This document shows, in pieces, positions 22,761-31,595 of a DNA stretch of 43,461 nucleotides. Position 1 is the first letter of the stretch. Each line of letters opens with the position of its first letter. The stretch spans positions 1 through 43,461 of IMG/VR virus record IMGVR_UViG_3300045978_000397; one strand, written 5' to 3'. Made by a program: the position numbers and the translations under genes. Under the pieces are notes generated by a model. It was not told the origin of the DNA. It searched no databases and worked only from the letters and a program-made list of their open reading frames with translations. The stretch is from a virus.

Positions 22761-23605
22761 AATGGATCGCGCTCGCTCTCGCGGCCACCGGGTGCTGCTC
22801 GGTCAAATCGATCGAACCACACAACGCCAGTAACTGCAGCACGACGACCACCTTCATGGAAGGTGGCCAGAAGTTCGTCCATGGCACGGTCGGCTTCCCG
22901 ACCGGCCGCATGGAGAGCAGCGGGCTCCTGCTCGAGAAGACCGTGCCAGTGGAGGTTCTCGCGGGCCGGCCATTCAGCTACGAGTACAGGATAGTCAACC
23001 TGCTGGACTGCCCAATCGCGGAGGTCACGGTCGTGGACCGCGTCTCTGGCGACTTTCAGTCGCCAGAGGCCTCGCCCAGGCCGGACTCCGTGCTGGGCGA
23101 GGTCGCGACCTGGAAGCTCGGCACGCTCGGGCCTCGCGAGGCCCGGGTCATCAAGGTGACCGGACAGGTCCTGGCCGAGGGCACCATCACGACGTGCGGC
23201 TGGGCCACCTACACCCCGGCGCTTTGTGCGCCAGTCAGGATCATCAAGCCAGTCAACGCGATCCTCGTGGAGGTCGTGGACGATCCCGATCCGATCCAGG
23301 TTGGCGAATCGACGACCTACACTATCCGGGTGACGAACCAGGGCGGGAACACGCCCCTCGAGGACGTGGCTGTCGTGGCGTTGTTTCCGGGTGGCCTCAC
23401 CCCGTCCGCGCCATCGAATGACGGAACCATCGATGGGCAGACGGTTCGATGGCGGCCCGTGACCATCGCGGTGCGTCGGGCCGTCGCGTACACCGTCAAG
23501 GGCATGGGCACCCGTAACAGTCGATGGTCCGATCTGCGGGTCGAGGTGACGACCAAGGGAAGGGAGCGGCCCATCTACGAACTGGAGGCAACCTCAGTTT
23601 ATTGA
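22757..23605 (+). CDS. OmcB-like DUF11 lipoprotein
   Basis: A 282-residue lipoprotein. The signal reads MKWIALALAATGC with Cys13 the likely lipidated residue. Two immunoglobulin-like DUF11 repeats follow. The first (about 55-140) starts LLLEKTVPVEVLAGRPFSYE and has TVVDRVSGDF and WKLGTLGPREARVIKVTGQV. It is joined by a Cys-bearing segment TTCGWATYTPALCAP. The second (about 165-265) has VGESTTYTIRVTNQGGNTPL. This is the plan of the OmcB cysteine-rich outer-membrane proteins of Chlamydiae and related DUF11 proteins of PVC bacteria. It lies between tail genes. It may be a virion part or may alter the host outer envelope. Acquisition from a PVC host is inferred. Confidence 0.75.
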   Translation: MKWIALALAATGCCSVKSIEPHNASNCSTTTTFMEGGQKFVHGTVGFPTGRMESSGLLLEKTVPVEVLAGRPFSYEYRIVNLLDCPIAEVTVVDRVSGDFQSPEASPRPDSVLGEVATWKLGTLGPREARVIKVTGQVLAEGTITTCGWATYTPALCAPVRIIKPVNAILVEVVDDPDPIQVGESTTYTIRVTNQGGNTPLEDVAVVALFPGGLTPSAPSNDGTIDGQTVRWRPVTIAVRRAVAYTVKGMGTRNSRWSDLRVEVTTKGRERPIYELEATSVY

Positions 23606-23608
23606 CCA

Positions 23609-24751
23609 ATGACAATCCACGTCGTCAACAACCCGCTCTCGCTGCGGCAGGGTTCGGGCACCGCCGGCGATCCCTACAACGCAGCCAACCGTTCAACCCA
23701 GCAGGTGTTCGCGGCCTTGCGCCCATTCGACAGCGTGGCCTTCGGCCCTGGCGTCTACGAGATCGAGTGCCCGGGCAACGTGGCCGTCGAGCTGCCGGAC
23801 GGTGTCTCGATCCGTGGCGCCGGCCGCGACGCAACCGCGTTCTGGTTTCGGCTGGGCAATCCGGTCGACCACTTCATCGGATTCCGCCATTCCGGCGAGG
23901 ACATAATGTCCCAGGTGTCATTCGGCAGTTTCACTGCCGTCATGCCGGATCAGGCCGCTGCGACGACCGCCATCCAGGCATTCGGCGACCGCGTCGACGT
24001 CCACGACGTGACCGTCGTCGGGGCCAGAGGCCACGACTACAAGGGCCAGGAATCCGGGTCCGGCCTGGCAGAGGGGTTTCCGATATTCGCCAGCAACCGC
24101 GTCGCGGGTGCCAACGCATATCGGACCAATGCCTCCGGCATCGCCATCGGGCGATGCCAGGTCATGTACGCCGATCAGGACTGGCGGGCCTACTCGACAG
24201 GAATCACGGCCGACGCCGAAGGCGTCAAGGGCAGCGTGCTCGACTGTGGCGTCAACGGAATCTGCCACGCCGCGTACACCGGCTCGGCGCACATCAATGC
24301 GTGTACGTCGAATGGACCAGAGCACTTCTACTACCACGATACATTCGGTAGCGGAGAGATGAGTCTTACGGATTGCACCGCAGTGGGAGCGGAGACCCTG
24401 TTCAAGACTATCTCCGCCGGTGGCCTTCGTGGTGCGATCATCAAGGAGTGTCGCATCTATCCCATGGTGCAGGAGGCGGCCGTCTACCTGGTCTACCTCG
24501 TGAATGCGTCCAACGTGGAGATCCGCGATTGCCAGATGATCCTTGATGGACCCGGCCCTGCCGGATTCCTCGGCGCCGATATCTCCACCTGCCGAGACAT
24601 TCGTCTCCTCGGCAACGTCCTTGCGGCGGACGTCGCGTCCGCCGTCGTCCAAGCCCCGGACACGTTCGCCGGCATTTCCGGCTGGCGCTCGATCGGCAAT
24701 CGCCTGCGGTTACCCACGGGCTTGCAGGCCCTCTACACCGACACCATGTGA
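23609..24751 (+). CDS. Right-handed beta-helix (pectin-lyase-fold) tail protein
   Basis: A 380-residue protein with the parallel beta-helix pattern. The N-terminus has GTAGDPYNAANRSTQQVFAA and VAFGPGVYEI, then PDGVSIRGAGRDAT. Repeating coils follow (DVHDVTVVGARGHDY, SGIAIGRCQVMYAD, SVLDCGVNG, NVEIRDCQMILDG, RDIRLLGNVLAAD). No signal peptide is seen. It probably forms a trimeric fibre or spike, or acts on host polysaccharide with the spike encoded upstream. It ends as GTGA into the next gene. Confidence 0.75.
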   Translation: MTIHVVNNPLSLRQGSGTAGDPYNAANRSTQQVFAALRPFDSVAFGPGVYEIECPGNVAVELPDGVSIRGAGRDATAFWFRLGNPVDHFIGFRHSGEDIMSQVSFGSFTAVMPDQAAATTAIQAFGDRVDVHDVTVVGARGHDYKGQESGSGLAEGFPIFASNRVAGANAYRTNASGIAIGRCQVMYADQDWRAYSTGITADAEGVKGSVLDCGVNGICHAAYTGSAHINACTSNGPEHFYYHDTFGSGEMSLTDCTAVGAETLFKTISAGGLRGAIIKECRIYPMVQEAAVYLVYLVNASNVEIRDCQMILDGPGPAGFLGADISTCRDIRLLGNVLAADVASAVVQAPDTFAGISGWRSIGNRLRLPTGLQALYTDTM

Positions 24752-25098
24752 TCCGTGAGACCGCCATCGCACTGACGATGTTATCGTGTGCCCGGGACCC
24801 CGGTCGCGTTTCCGGACAGTCGCACCGGGACTTCGACGTGCGCGGTGACGGCTGGGCCATGCGGATGCGGCAGAGCTCGGGTGCCGAGCTCGAGGGCTCG
24901 CTCGACATCTCCGTCTCGAGCAACGCATTCCGGCTGATCTTCACGGTGGCTCGGGCTAACCTTGTAGCTTCCCACGAGGTGCAGGCCGCCATCGAGGAGG
25001 CCCTGGCCAGCCAGGGCCTGACCCTGGATTCGGCGGTTGTGCGGGAGATCGGCAATGCTGCGGTGCAGTTGCTGCAGCGCCAGGAGGCGCCGCGATGA
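24748..25098 (+). CDS. Hypothetical protein, possible small lipoprotein
   Basis: A 116-residue protein from a GTG overlapping the preceding stop (GTGA). The start MIRETAIALTMLSCARD could be a short lipoprotein signal with Cys at residue 14, but Leu at -2 is a poor lipobox. The rest has a beta-rich middle (FDVRGDGWAMRMRQSSG, then LDISVSSNAFRLIFTVA) and a helical end (AAIEEALASQGL...AAVQLLQRQ). It is coupled to the tail gene downstream (ATGA at 25095). Function is unknown. Confidence 0.6.
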   Translation: MIRETAIALTMLSCARDPGRVSGQSHRDFDVRGDGWAMRMRQSSGAELEGSLDISVSSNAFRLIFTVARANLVASHEVQAAIEEALASQGLTLDSAVVREIGNAAVQLLQRQEAPR

Positions 25099-26855
25099 AC
25101 CGCCATAGGTCCTACTGGCCCCTGGACGAGAACCCAACGCCATTCGGCGACGCCGTGTTCACGGGTGTGAACGCCCTTCTCGATCCAGCTCTTTTGGCCG
25201 AGGGCCAGATGGCACTCGCCGTCAATGCCCGTTTCGATCACGGCCGTGCGGCAACCAGGCGCGGCATCAGAATCATGCCCTGGGGCGCCCTGGGCTATCA
25301 ATACCAGCAGCTGGCGGACCCCGGCATGGTCCTGCCCTACGGGCAGGCGATCATGGGCGAGTCCTTCCGCGACCCATTCGGGGTCGAGTGGGTTCTGATC
25401 ATCACCGCTGACGGTACCTACAAGACCCAGCCTGGCGGGAAGGGGACGCCCGTTCCCATCCCACCTGGCGAAGCAAGCTCTCTCGCGACCGATCTAATCC
25501 AGAGCTACAACGGCATGGTCATGCTGCGTGGCCGGGACGCGAAGCCCATGTACCTGCGCGACGTCGACGAGGGCTGGCGCCTGCCGCCGGCGCCGGACGC
25601 TGGGAAGGAGGAAATCCCGCCATCGTACCAGGGCGTCTACTTCCAGAACCGGCTCTTCCTCGTGGACGCGCGCGACGATCCCCAGCACCGGGATACGGTC
25701 TGGGTCTCGGACATCGGGGGCGTTTCGAGCACGTTGCAAGGTGAGCTCGCCTACCAGTCATTCAAGATCAACACGGGCTCGAGCGACCGACTGCGTGGGA
25801 TCGCCAAGTGGAACGAGACGACGCTCGTTGCAGGAAAGGACCAGTCAATCTACGTCGTCACCAACATCTACGGGTCCAACCAGGACCTTGCCTTGAACTC
25901 GATTTTGGCTGAGGTCACCCACGCCTATGGATGCATTGCGCCAAGGACATTCTGCCAAGTGGGCAAGGACTTGTGGTTTCTAGGTCATCGCCGCGGCATC
26001 GTATCGCTCTCTCAGACTGAGACGAACGCGATCCAGGGCGTCGACGTGCCGGTATCCAGGGACATCCAGCCGCTCATCGACAGGATCAACTGGGAGCACA
26101 GTGAGGTGGCGAGGGCCGAGGCGCACGAGAACGGCGTTTACTTCGCCGTGCCTTTGGACAATGCCAAGGACAACACCGCTGTTCTTGTCTACTCAACACT
26201 GACGAAGTCGTGGGCAGGCTATGACTTCTCGGCGGCCACGCGAGTGAGAGACTTTCTCAAATACACCTACTCCGGCGCCGTGCGCCTGGGATTCCTGTCC
26301 CAGGATGGGTTCCTCTGCCTCTACGGCGACGGCTACCACGACCAGGTGGGTGATGCGGCAGGCCTCGTGACTAATGTTCCGATTGCGACCGTCTTGAGGA
26401 CGAGGGCCTACGCTGGCACCACAAGCGGGAACAAGAAGTTCTTCCGTGCCACGGCGCGGGTTGCGACCTGGAACGGAAGTTTCACTGTCCATGCCCTTCC
26501 GCAGGGTTACAACGAGACGTTCCAGTTGGATGACATCGACCGGGACAACCGGCGTTATATCCGGCCGCACGGCGCGCCGCCGTGGTCGGTGGACAATGGC
26601 GGGGATGACTGGGACACGCCCTGGCGCGAGGACTACTCGGCCGATATGCATCACACGTCGGTCACCGCTGCGGTGACCGGCGTCGGGACGATGGGATTCG
26701 ATATACTGCAGGAATTGGAGGAGATATGGAACATACCAAAATTCGAGGGCAACCACGCCCAGCTCGAGATCAGCTCGAGGAGGGGGAGGCTGGAACTGTG
26801 CGGACTCGTCCTGGACACGACCCGGGGCTCAACGGCTTCGGGGACGCACGGGTGA
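25095..26855 (+). CDS. Tail tube/stabilisation-type protein
   Basis: A 586-residue protein with the beta-rich, propeller-like layout of podovirus tail proteins (T7 gp12 or P22 gp10 class). It has AVNARFDHGRAATRRGIRI near the N-terminus, WVLIITADGTYKTQPGGKG, then NGMVMLRGRDAKPMYL and VYFQNRLFLVDARDDPQHRD. Later come AYGCIAPRTFCQVGKDLWFL and GHRRGIVSLSQTE, a motif I recall as typical of this class. It would form or seal the short tail. The family call rests on pattern and position. It ends as GTGA into a glycosyltransferase-like gene. Confidence 0.75.
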   Translation: MNRHRSYWPLDENPTPFGDAVFTGVNALLDPALLAEGQMALAVNARFDHGRAATRRGIRIMPWGALGYQYQQLADPGMVLPYGQAIMGESFRDPFGVEWVLIITADGTYKTQPGGKGTPVPIPPGEASSLATDLIQSYNGMVMLRGRDAKPMYLRDVDEGWRLPPAPDAGKEEIPPSYQGVYFQNRLFLVDARDDPQHRDTVWVSDIGGVSSTLQGELAYQSFKINTGSSDRLRGIAKWNETTLVAGKDQSIYVVTNIYGSNQDLALNSILAEVTHAYGCIAPRTFCQVGKDLWFLGHRRGIVSLSQTETNAIQGVDVPVSRDIQPLIDRINWEHSEVARAEAHENGVYFAVPLDNAKDNTAVLVYSTLTKSWAGYDFSAATRVRDFLKYTYSGAVRLGFLSQDGFLCLYGDGYHDQVGDAAGLVTNVPIATVLRTRAYAGTTSGNKKFFRATARVATWNGSFTVHALPQGYNETFQLDDIDRDNRRYIRPHGAPPWSVDNGGDDWDTPWREDYSADMHHTSVTAAVTGVGTMGFDILQELEEIWNIPKFEGNHAQLEISSRRGRLELCGLVLDTTRGSTASGTHG

Positions 26856-27694
26856 ACGAACCAGAGCTTATCCGGCCGGCCAGGCTGGCCGAGTCCCTGA
26901 ACGACCGGGAGGCCGCGCTTGCGCGGCAGGTCGAGGAGCAGGTCAAGCGCGCCGAGAAGGTCGAGCACGACTTCAACCTCTACCGGTCACAGCGGAATCC
27001 CTGGCGCCCGGGCCGTGTGTTCGGGGTCGCCATTATGATTTCCTGGAACGATCTTGGCAGCGCAATCCAGCAGCTGGACTGGATCGCCGAGCTGGGTGGG
27101 TTCGGTGCTTTCGGCGCCGTGATCTCCGTCCCGCACGATTTGCCGAAAGATCTGGGTCAGGCGATCCAGGCGCGCGCGCCTTCCGCCGAGCTTGTGTGCC
27201 GCCCGTTCCGGCTCTCGGCCGAGGCGTGGCCGGTCGGTCCCAACTGGAGTTTCGCCTGCGTTTCACAGTGGTGCCACGATCGGCAGTGGGATTTCCTCCT
27301 GCTCGAGCCGGACGCTGTCCCGCTAAAGCGGGGATGGCTCGAGGCCATCGAGCGGGAGTATCGGGGCTGCGGCCGGGCCTTCATGGGCTACCATGAACCG
27401 CCTGGCGTCGATCACCAGATGCACCTTGCCGGCGTGGCGGTTTACCATTGGGAGGCGTACCAGCGCCTCCACTGGCACGAGTTCCACCGGGCCTGGGACG
27501 TGACGCTCGGACCTACGCTCGTCGCCGAGGCGCACCAGGCCCGGACGATCCAGCAGGTCTGGGGAACGCCTGGGGCACCGCCGACCTTCCCGCTTGCGTC
27601 AGACGTCGAGCGGATCATTCGACCGGAGGCCGCGTTATTTCACCGCAACAAGGACGGAACCCTCATCCAGAGGCTAAGGGAGGCCCTGACGTGA
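26852..27694 (+). CDS. Glycosyltransferase-like protein (first of three)
   Basis: A 280-residue protein. The GTG start overlaps the tail-gene stop. After a coiled start (LNDREAALARQVEEQVKRAE), residues about 60-220 look like a GT-A type glycosyltransferase: FGAVISVPHDLPK, then CVSQWCHDRQWDFLLLEPDA and VPLKRGWLEAIEREY. EPDA stands where a DXD-type metal-binding motif is expected (about 150). Such enzymes transfer sugars onto glycans or proteins. Together with the next two genes it could decorate virions or alter host surface sugars. Family-level identity is moderate. Confidence 0.7.
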   Translation: MNEPELIRPARLAESLNDREAALARQVEEQVKRAEKVEHDFNLYRSQRNPWRPGRVFGVAIMISWNDLGSAIQQLDWIAELGGFGAFGAVISVPHDLPKDLGQAIQARAPSAELVCRPFRLSAEAWPVGPNWSFACVSQWCHDRQWDFLLLEPDAVPLKRGWLEAIEREYRGCGRAFMGYHEPPGVDHQMHLAGVAVYHWEAYQRLHWHEFHRAWDVTLGPTLVAEAHQARTIQQVWGTPGAPPTFPLASDVERIIRPEAALFHRNKDGTLIQRLREALT

Positions 27695-28341
27695 TGGCGT
27701 TCGCGTATCACGAGCCCCTCGAGGAGCCGTTCTTCGCGCGCGAGCGAGAGTTGCTCGAGAGGTGGCGTTGCAACTGGCGGGACCGCGGGTGGGAAACCCA
27801 GGTCCTTCGGGAAGAGGACGCCCTCGCGCATCCCCTGTACGGACGCGCGCGCACGCTAGTCCTACTTTCAGGCGGGACAACGTCCGTAGCCTACAGGCAG
27901 GCCACATGGATGCGATGGCTGGCGTGGGCGATCGTAGACTGGGGTGTGCATTCTGAGGCGATCCTCGTGGATTACGACGTCTTCAATCTACGCTTCCGGA
28001 TTGAGCACGCGGTCGCGTTGTACCAGCCAGGCCACATCGTGAACCTGCACGCCGGCAACTGTGCCATGCCAATCATCGCCGACAAGAAGGCGGCCTGGAC
28101 CATTCCCGCACTCCTCTGCGCGCACGGCGAGCGTGCTGTCACCGGGCCGCATGGCGAGCTGCACGATGACCCGTGGATCAATGAGTTGCGGGACAGGCGC
28201 AGTGGCCTTGTGGAACTCCATGACGTCGTCGACACCATCGGGCAGGAAAGGGGTGGACCCCTTATTCACATCGCCAATTCCCATCGTGGGAGTGAGTCCA
28301 AGATAGATGCCTGGGACAGGCTCGCCCGGGCGCACGCATGA
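27694..28341 (+). CDS. Glycosyltransferase-like protein with DYD motif (second of three)
   Basis: A 215-residue protein starting at ATG 27694 (TGATG overlap; GTG at 27691 is an alternative). It reads LLERWRCNWRDRGWETQVLR, then EEDALAHPLY, WMRWLAWAIVDWG and EAILVDYDVFNLRF, with DYD at about 91-93. The W..RGW...VL...DA..HP start followed by R+..L.WA and a DXD-like motif is what I expect of GT32-like or related sugar transferases. It is paralogous to the next gene. The substrate cannot be told. It ends as ATGA. Confidence 0.68.
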   Translation: MAFAYHEPLEEPFFARERELLERWRCNWRDRGWETQVLREEDALAHPLYGRARTLVLLSGGTTSVAYRQATWMRWLAWAIVDWGVHSEAILVDYDVFNLRFRIEHAVALYQPGHIVNLHAGNCAMPIIADKKAAWTIPALLCAHGERAVTGPHGELHDDPWINELRDRRSGLVELHDVVDTIGQERGGPLIHIANSHRGSESKIDAWDRLARAHA

Positions 28342-28994
28342 AAGTCTACGCCTACTACGAGCGCCTGCCTCACGACGGGTTCGAGGATGATCCGCTTCTC
28401 ATTGAGAAGTGGCGGGCCTGCTGGACCCGTCATGGGTGGGACACCCATGTCCTGGATGAGTCTGGCGCGCACGCGCACCCTATGTGGCCCGTGTTCGCGA
28501 GCGCAGCTCGCGAATGGCCGACCATCAACCCGAAGGGGTACGAGTTCGCCTGCTGGGTGCGGTGGTTGTCCCTCTCGACAGCCATGCGGCCGGGCGAGAC
28601 TGGGCTTTTCGTCGACTACGACGTCTGGAATGGCGGCTTTACGCCGGCTGACGCCGCCATGCATGGCAGGCCCGAAGGACCTGTGGGGCTCTTTGGCGGG
28701 TGCGGCTCGAGTCCCGTGGTTCTGAACAAGTGGCAGGCCGACGCCATGGGGCCCTTGCTCTACATGGGTGCGCGGCTGCTCCTCGAGGAGCAGCCCGGGA
28801 TTCATCATATCGCGGATATGATGGCGTTAGAGCGCGTGGCGAAGCTCGGCTGGATGAGTCAGGTTCGTGTCTGCACAACGTATGGCGAGGAGCCCCGGGG
28901 GAACCTCGTCCATGTGGCCAGGGACGCTGCGGTCCGGCACGGCATCGCGAAGGACAAGGCTTTCGACCAATTGGAGGATTACTATGGCCATTAG
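28338..28994 (+). CDS. Glycosyltransferase-like protein with DYD motif (third of three)
   Basis: A 218-residue paralogue of the preceding gene. It has LIEKWRACWTRHGWDTHVLD, then HAHPMWPVF, CWVRWLSLSTAM and GLFVDYDVWNGGF, with DYD again near residue 91. The shared order and spacing indicate a tandem duplication. The rest differs (GLFGGCGSSPVVLNKWQADA), suggesting a different acceptor or donor. It follows in an ATGA overlap, so all three are expressed with the tail genes. Confidence 0.68.
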   Translation: MKVYAYYERLPHDGFEDDPLLIEKWRACWTRHGWDTHVLDESGAHAHPMWPVFASAAREWPTINPKGYEFACWVRWLSLSTAMRPGETGLFVDYDVWNGGFTPADAAMHGRPEGPVGLFGGCGSSPVVLNKWQADAMGPLLYMGARLLLEEQPGIHHIADMMALERVAKLGWMSQVRVCTTYGEEPRGNLVHVARDAAVRHGIAKDKAFDQLEDYYGH

Positions 28995-29952
28995 CGTCAC
29001 TGTTTCGCGCGGGTACACCATGGTCGCTGGCGTTAAGCCAAGCGTCGACGATTGGAACGCAGGGTTTCTCCCGCAGATTACGGTCACTGGCCTGGTCGGC
29101 ACGTCAGACCTGGCGGCCGACGCGGTCACGTTCGCGAGCCTCAACCCCAACTTCATCCTTGGCGGTACACTCGTCACCAAGATCGCTGGCGACGACATGC
29201 TCCTGATCGGTCAGGCCTCGAGCGCCGACAACCGCGTCATCAAATGGGAGCGCGTACTGGGCACGGCCGCCACGGCCGTCACCGACGCGACGGCCTTCGC
29301 CGACGTGACCAAGGACGTGGGCGTCTTCTGGAACCGGACCGCCGAGACGGCCCGGGCGATGACCGTCAGTCGGTGGGCCGAGAAGCTCATCGAGCAGAGC
29401 TCGGAGACGACGGTCGTCGCAGTCGACGACGAGATCGGTGTGCGGGACGTGAGCTTCGCCGAGGGCGCGCGTTACCGGAAGGTGAAGGTAGCCAACATCC
29501 TGCCGGACATCGTGACGGCCGCGACCGTGGACATGCCCACGCGGATCGCCATCGATGCCAAGGGCCGCGTGACGGCCGTGTCGTCAACGACAGGCTCGGA
29601 CCAGAACACAAGCGGGGAACTGGCGCTGCCTACGGCCGCCGGCGCGGCCACGTCAGTGCCATGGGCGCACGGTCTTGCCGTCAGGCCACTGGAGGTCTCG
29701 GTGATGCTCGTGTGCAAGGTCACCAACGCCAACTACGCGGTGAATGCTGTCATCGACCACCGGGCAGTCCGGTTCGACTGGGACACGGGCGAAGATCGTG
29801 GCAGTGGCTACGTCATCGAGGTCGACGCCACCAATGTGCGGCTGATCCAGCCCAGCCAGGTTAACGGAATGTACCTCCCCGACCGGACGTCCGGCACCCC
29901 GGTCACGTTCACGCCCGCGAGCTGGCGTGCCATCATCCGAGCACGGAAATGA
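28984..29952 (+). CDS. Tail fibre-type protein
   Basis: A 322-residue protein from an ATG preceded by GGAGG (about 28974-28978), overlapping the previous gene by 11 bases. It contains ITVTGLVGTSDLAADAVTFA and DNRVIKWERVLGTAATA, then a beta-rich C-terminus with ALPTAAGAATSVPWAHGLAV and SGYVIEVDATNVRLIQPS. The V-T-G-x-x-x-x-D-L-A-x-x-A-V segment is common in phage fibres near receptor-binding ends. It probably forms a fibre or fibre base. There is no chaperone domain. It overlaps the next gene as ATGA. Confidence 0.68.
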   Translation: MAISVTVSRGYTMVAGVKPSVDDWNAGFLPQITVTGLVGTSDLAADAVTFASLNPNFILGGTLVTKIAGDDMLLIGQASSADNRVIKWERVLGTAATAVTDATAFADVTKDVGVFWNRTAETARAMTVSRWAEKLIEQSSETTVVAVDDEIGVRDVSFAEGARYRKVKVANILPDIVTAATVDMPTRIAIDAKGRVTAVSSTTGSDQNTSGELALPTAAGAATSVPWAHGLAVRPLEVSVMLVCKVTNANYAVNAVIDHRAVRFDWDTGEDRGSGYVIEVDATNVRLIQPSQVNGMYLPDRTSGTPVTFTPASWRAIIRARK

Positions 29953-30359
29953 TCATCTTGGCATGGCAGATCGCGAAGGAGGAGTGGACGAAGTGCGGCG
30001 ATGGATCGCCATTCGAGACGCTGCTGGGAAACTATTTCCAGCGCGGAGGCTATGTCGTTAATTTCCCGGAAGTCTTCGTCATGGCCATGCCTACGATGTG
30101 GCGCAATGGGAGGTGTGCGGCTTGCTATCCCGACAACGCTGACACCTGGTTCGTTCACCTGGCCGCTGGGACTCCGGCCTACATGGCAATCTGCGGTAAT
30201 CCCGTGATGATGTTTCTCAAGCTCGCACCTTTCATGCTTCCGTATGTCGCATGGCACCGACGTGGCCAGGGCAGATTGCGGAGATACTCGACAACTCGAA
30301 TCGCCAGAATCCTGGCCTCAACTCATGGGAACAAGCATCTCAACCCCGCCGGATCGTAG
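29949..30359 (+). CDS. Conserved phage protein of the ejection-gene block
   Basis: A 136-residue protein with the core YVVNFPEVFVMAMPTMWRNG, then CAACYPDNADTWFVHLAAG and LAPFMLPYVAWHRRGQGRLR. I have met this pattern (MAMP..W...P...DTWFVH...LP+VAWHRRG) in phages next to ejection proteins. Function is unknown. It starts in an ATGA overlap. Its end overlaps the proposed start of the next gene by 35 bases, so one of these two boundaries may be wrong. Confidence 0.68.
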   Translation: MIILAWQIAKEEWTKCGDGSPFETLLGNYFQRGGYVVNFPEVFVMAMPTMWRNGRCAACYPDNADTWFVHLAAGTPAYMAICGNPVMMFLKLAPFMLPYVAWHRRGQGRLRRYSTTRIARILASTHGNKHLNPAGS

Positions 30360-31170
30360 CGTCGCAGAGGAAGGACGCGAAACGCTTCAAGCGCAAGTGG
30401 ACCTGGCGCCGCAGATTTATGCCGCCAGGGCCGAATACGATCCACGATACACCGACCTGAACCTCAACCTGCTGCGCAGGGGGCTCTTCGGGACCGAGGG
30501 TGCGCCAGGCCTATTGCAGACCTACGAAGAGGCATTGCCGTCCATGAACCGACTTACTGCCGCGGCGCAAGCAAGCCAGCGGGAGTCCGACATTGCCGAC
30601 GTCGAGCGGTTGGGAGGCCGGGCATCCGAAGCGTTCAGGACGGCGGACCCGAGGGCAGCCGAAATCGAGGATACCCTGGCAACGCAGGCGATGGATGAAC
30701 TGCGAGCCGGAGCCAGTCTGGATCCCGCCCTACGCAACGAGGTGACCCAGGGCGTGCGTGCGGCCCAAGCCGCGCGGGGATTCGGCATGGGCCAGTCCGA
30801 TGCATCGGTGGAGGGTCTCTTCCTCGGACGGGAAGCCGAGAACATGCGGCGGGCGAGGCAGAGCTTCGCCACGGATGTTGCGGCGAGGAGACGTGCCGCG
30901 AACGTCGATCCGTTCCTGGCCGTCCTCGGAAGGCAATCGGTGGCACCTGGTCTGGCCGGCGGTGCCGTGCAGCAGGGCGGAGGGTTGAGCGCCGGTGCGC
31001 AGCAGTTCGACCCGTGGACCTCCTACGCCTCCGACGTGTACAACACCAATTACAACGCCGCGGCCGCGGCGAACATCGGTGAGGCCAACAACCGCAATGC
31101 CCTGGCCGCCGCCGGCATCGAGGCCGCCGGTAGTATCGGGGGTGCTGGAGCCAAGGCCCGTGGCCTATGA
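30325..31170 (+). CDS. Internal virion/DNA-ejection-type protein
   Basis: About 281 residues from the ATG at 30325 (the frame stays open to 30244). The beginning (DRSVAEEGRETLQAQVDLAP, then QIYAARAEYDPRYTDLNLNL) and the long Ala/Arg-rich helices (SQRESDIADVERLGG, AAQAARGFGMGQSDASVEG) match the usual first ejection protein of podoviruses in style. The C-terminus is Ala/Asn/Gly-rich. Such proteins leave the capsid with the DNA and help build a channel in the host envelope. The start is uncertain. It overlaps the next gene as ATGA. Confidence 0.68.
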   Translation: MGTSISTPPDRSVAEEGRETLQAQVDLAPQIYAARAEYDPRYTDLNLNLLRRGLFGTEGAPGLLQTYEEALPSMNRLTAAAQASQRESDIADVERLGGRASEAFRTADPRAAEIEDTLATQAMDELRAGASLDPALRNEVTQGVRAAQAARGFGMGQSDASVEGLFLGREAENMRRARQSFATDVAARRRAANVDPFLAVLGRQSVAPGLAGGAVQQGGGLSAGAQQFDPWTSYASDVYNTNYNAAAAANIGEANNRNALAAAGIEAAGSIGGAGAKARGL

Positions 31171-31580
31171 GTGACGAACGATCCGAATTCGAGGTGATCT
31201 ATGAACTCGCAGCCAATGGAGACGCCGACGCCTTCAGGTTCCTCGTGCGATGGCACCTCTGGTGCCACGCGATCGACGATCACATCGATGAAGCCCGACC
31301 GCAGATCGAGGTCGTCGGCGTTTGCCAGGCCGCCGCGGAAGTGTTTGCCAGTCCATACTTTCAGCGGCGTTCGGAGGTCCTGGTGCCCGTCGTCATGTCG
31401 GTTGCGGAGAAGTATCGCATGAGTGTGCTCTACGCGAAGTCCCTCGATGGCTTGCGATTCTCCGGCAACGACATGGTCCTGGTCGTGGCCGCGATGCAGG
31501 GAGGCATCGCGCTCGTGCGCAGCGTCTCCGATCGACTCTGGCCAGCCGTCATTCGGACTCAAGTGACAGACACGAAATGA
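31167..31580 (+). CDS. Small conserved phage protein between ejection genes
   Basis: A 137-residue, mainly helical protein: FEVIYELAANGDADAFRFLV, then RWHLWCHAIDDHIDEAR and a hydrophobic SGNDMVLVVAAMQGGIALVR. The W-H...DDxxDE segment recalls a widespread small phage protein of unknown function. The late hydrophobic stretch may be a buried helix rather than a membrane segment. It is coupled to the upstream gene (ATGA). Confidence 0.65.
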   Translation: MSDERSEFEVIYELAANGDADAFRFLVRWHLWCHAIDDHIDEARPQIEVVGVCQAAAEVFASPYFQRRSEVLVPVVMSVAEKYRMSVLYAKSLDGLRFSGNDMVLVVAAMQGGIALVRSVSDRLWPAVIRTQVTDTK

Positions 31581-31595
31581 GAGAGCGAGGCAGCT

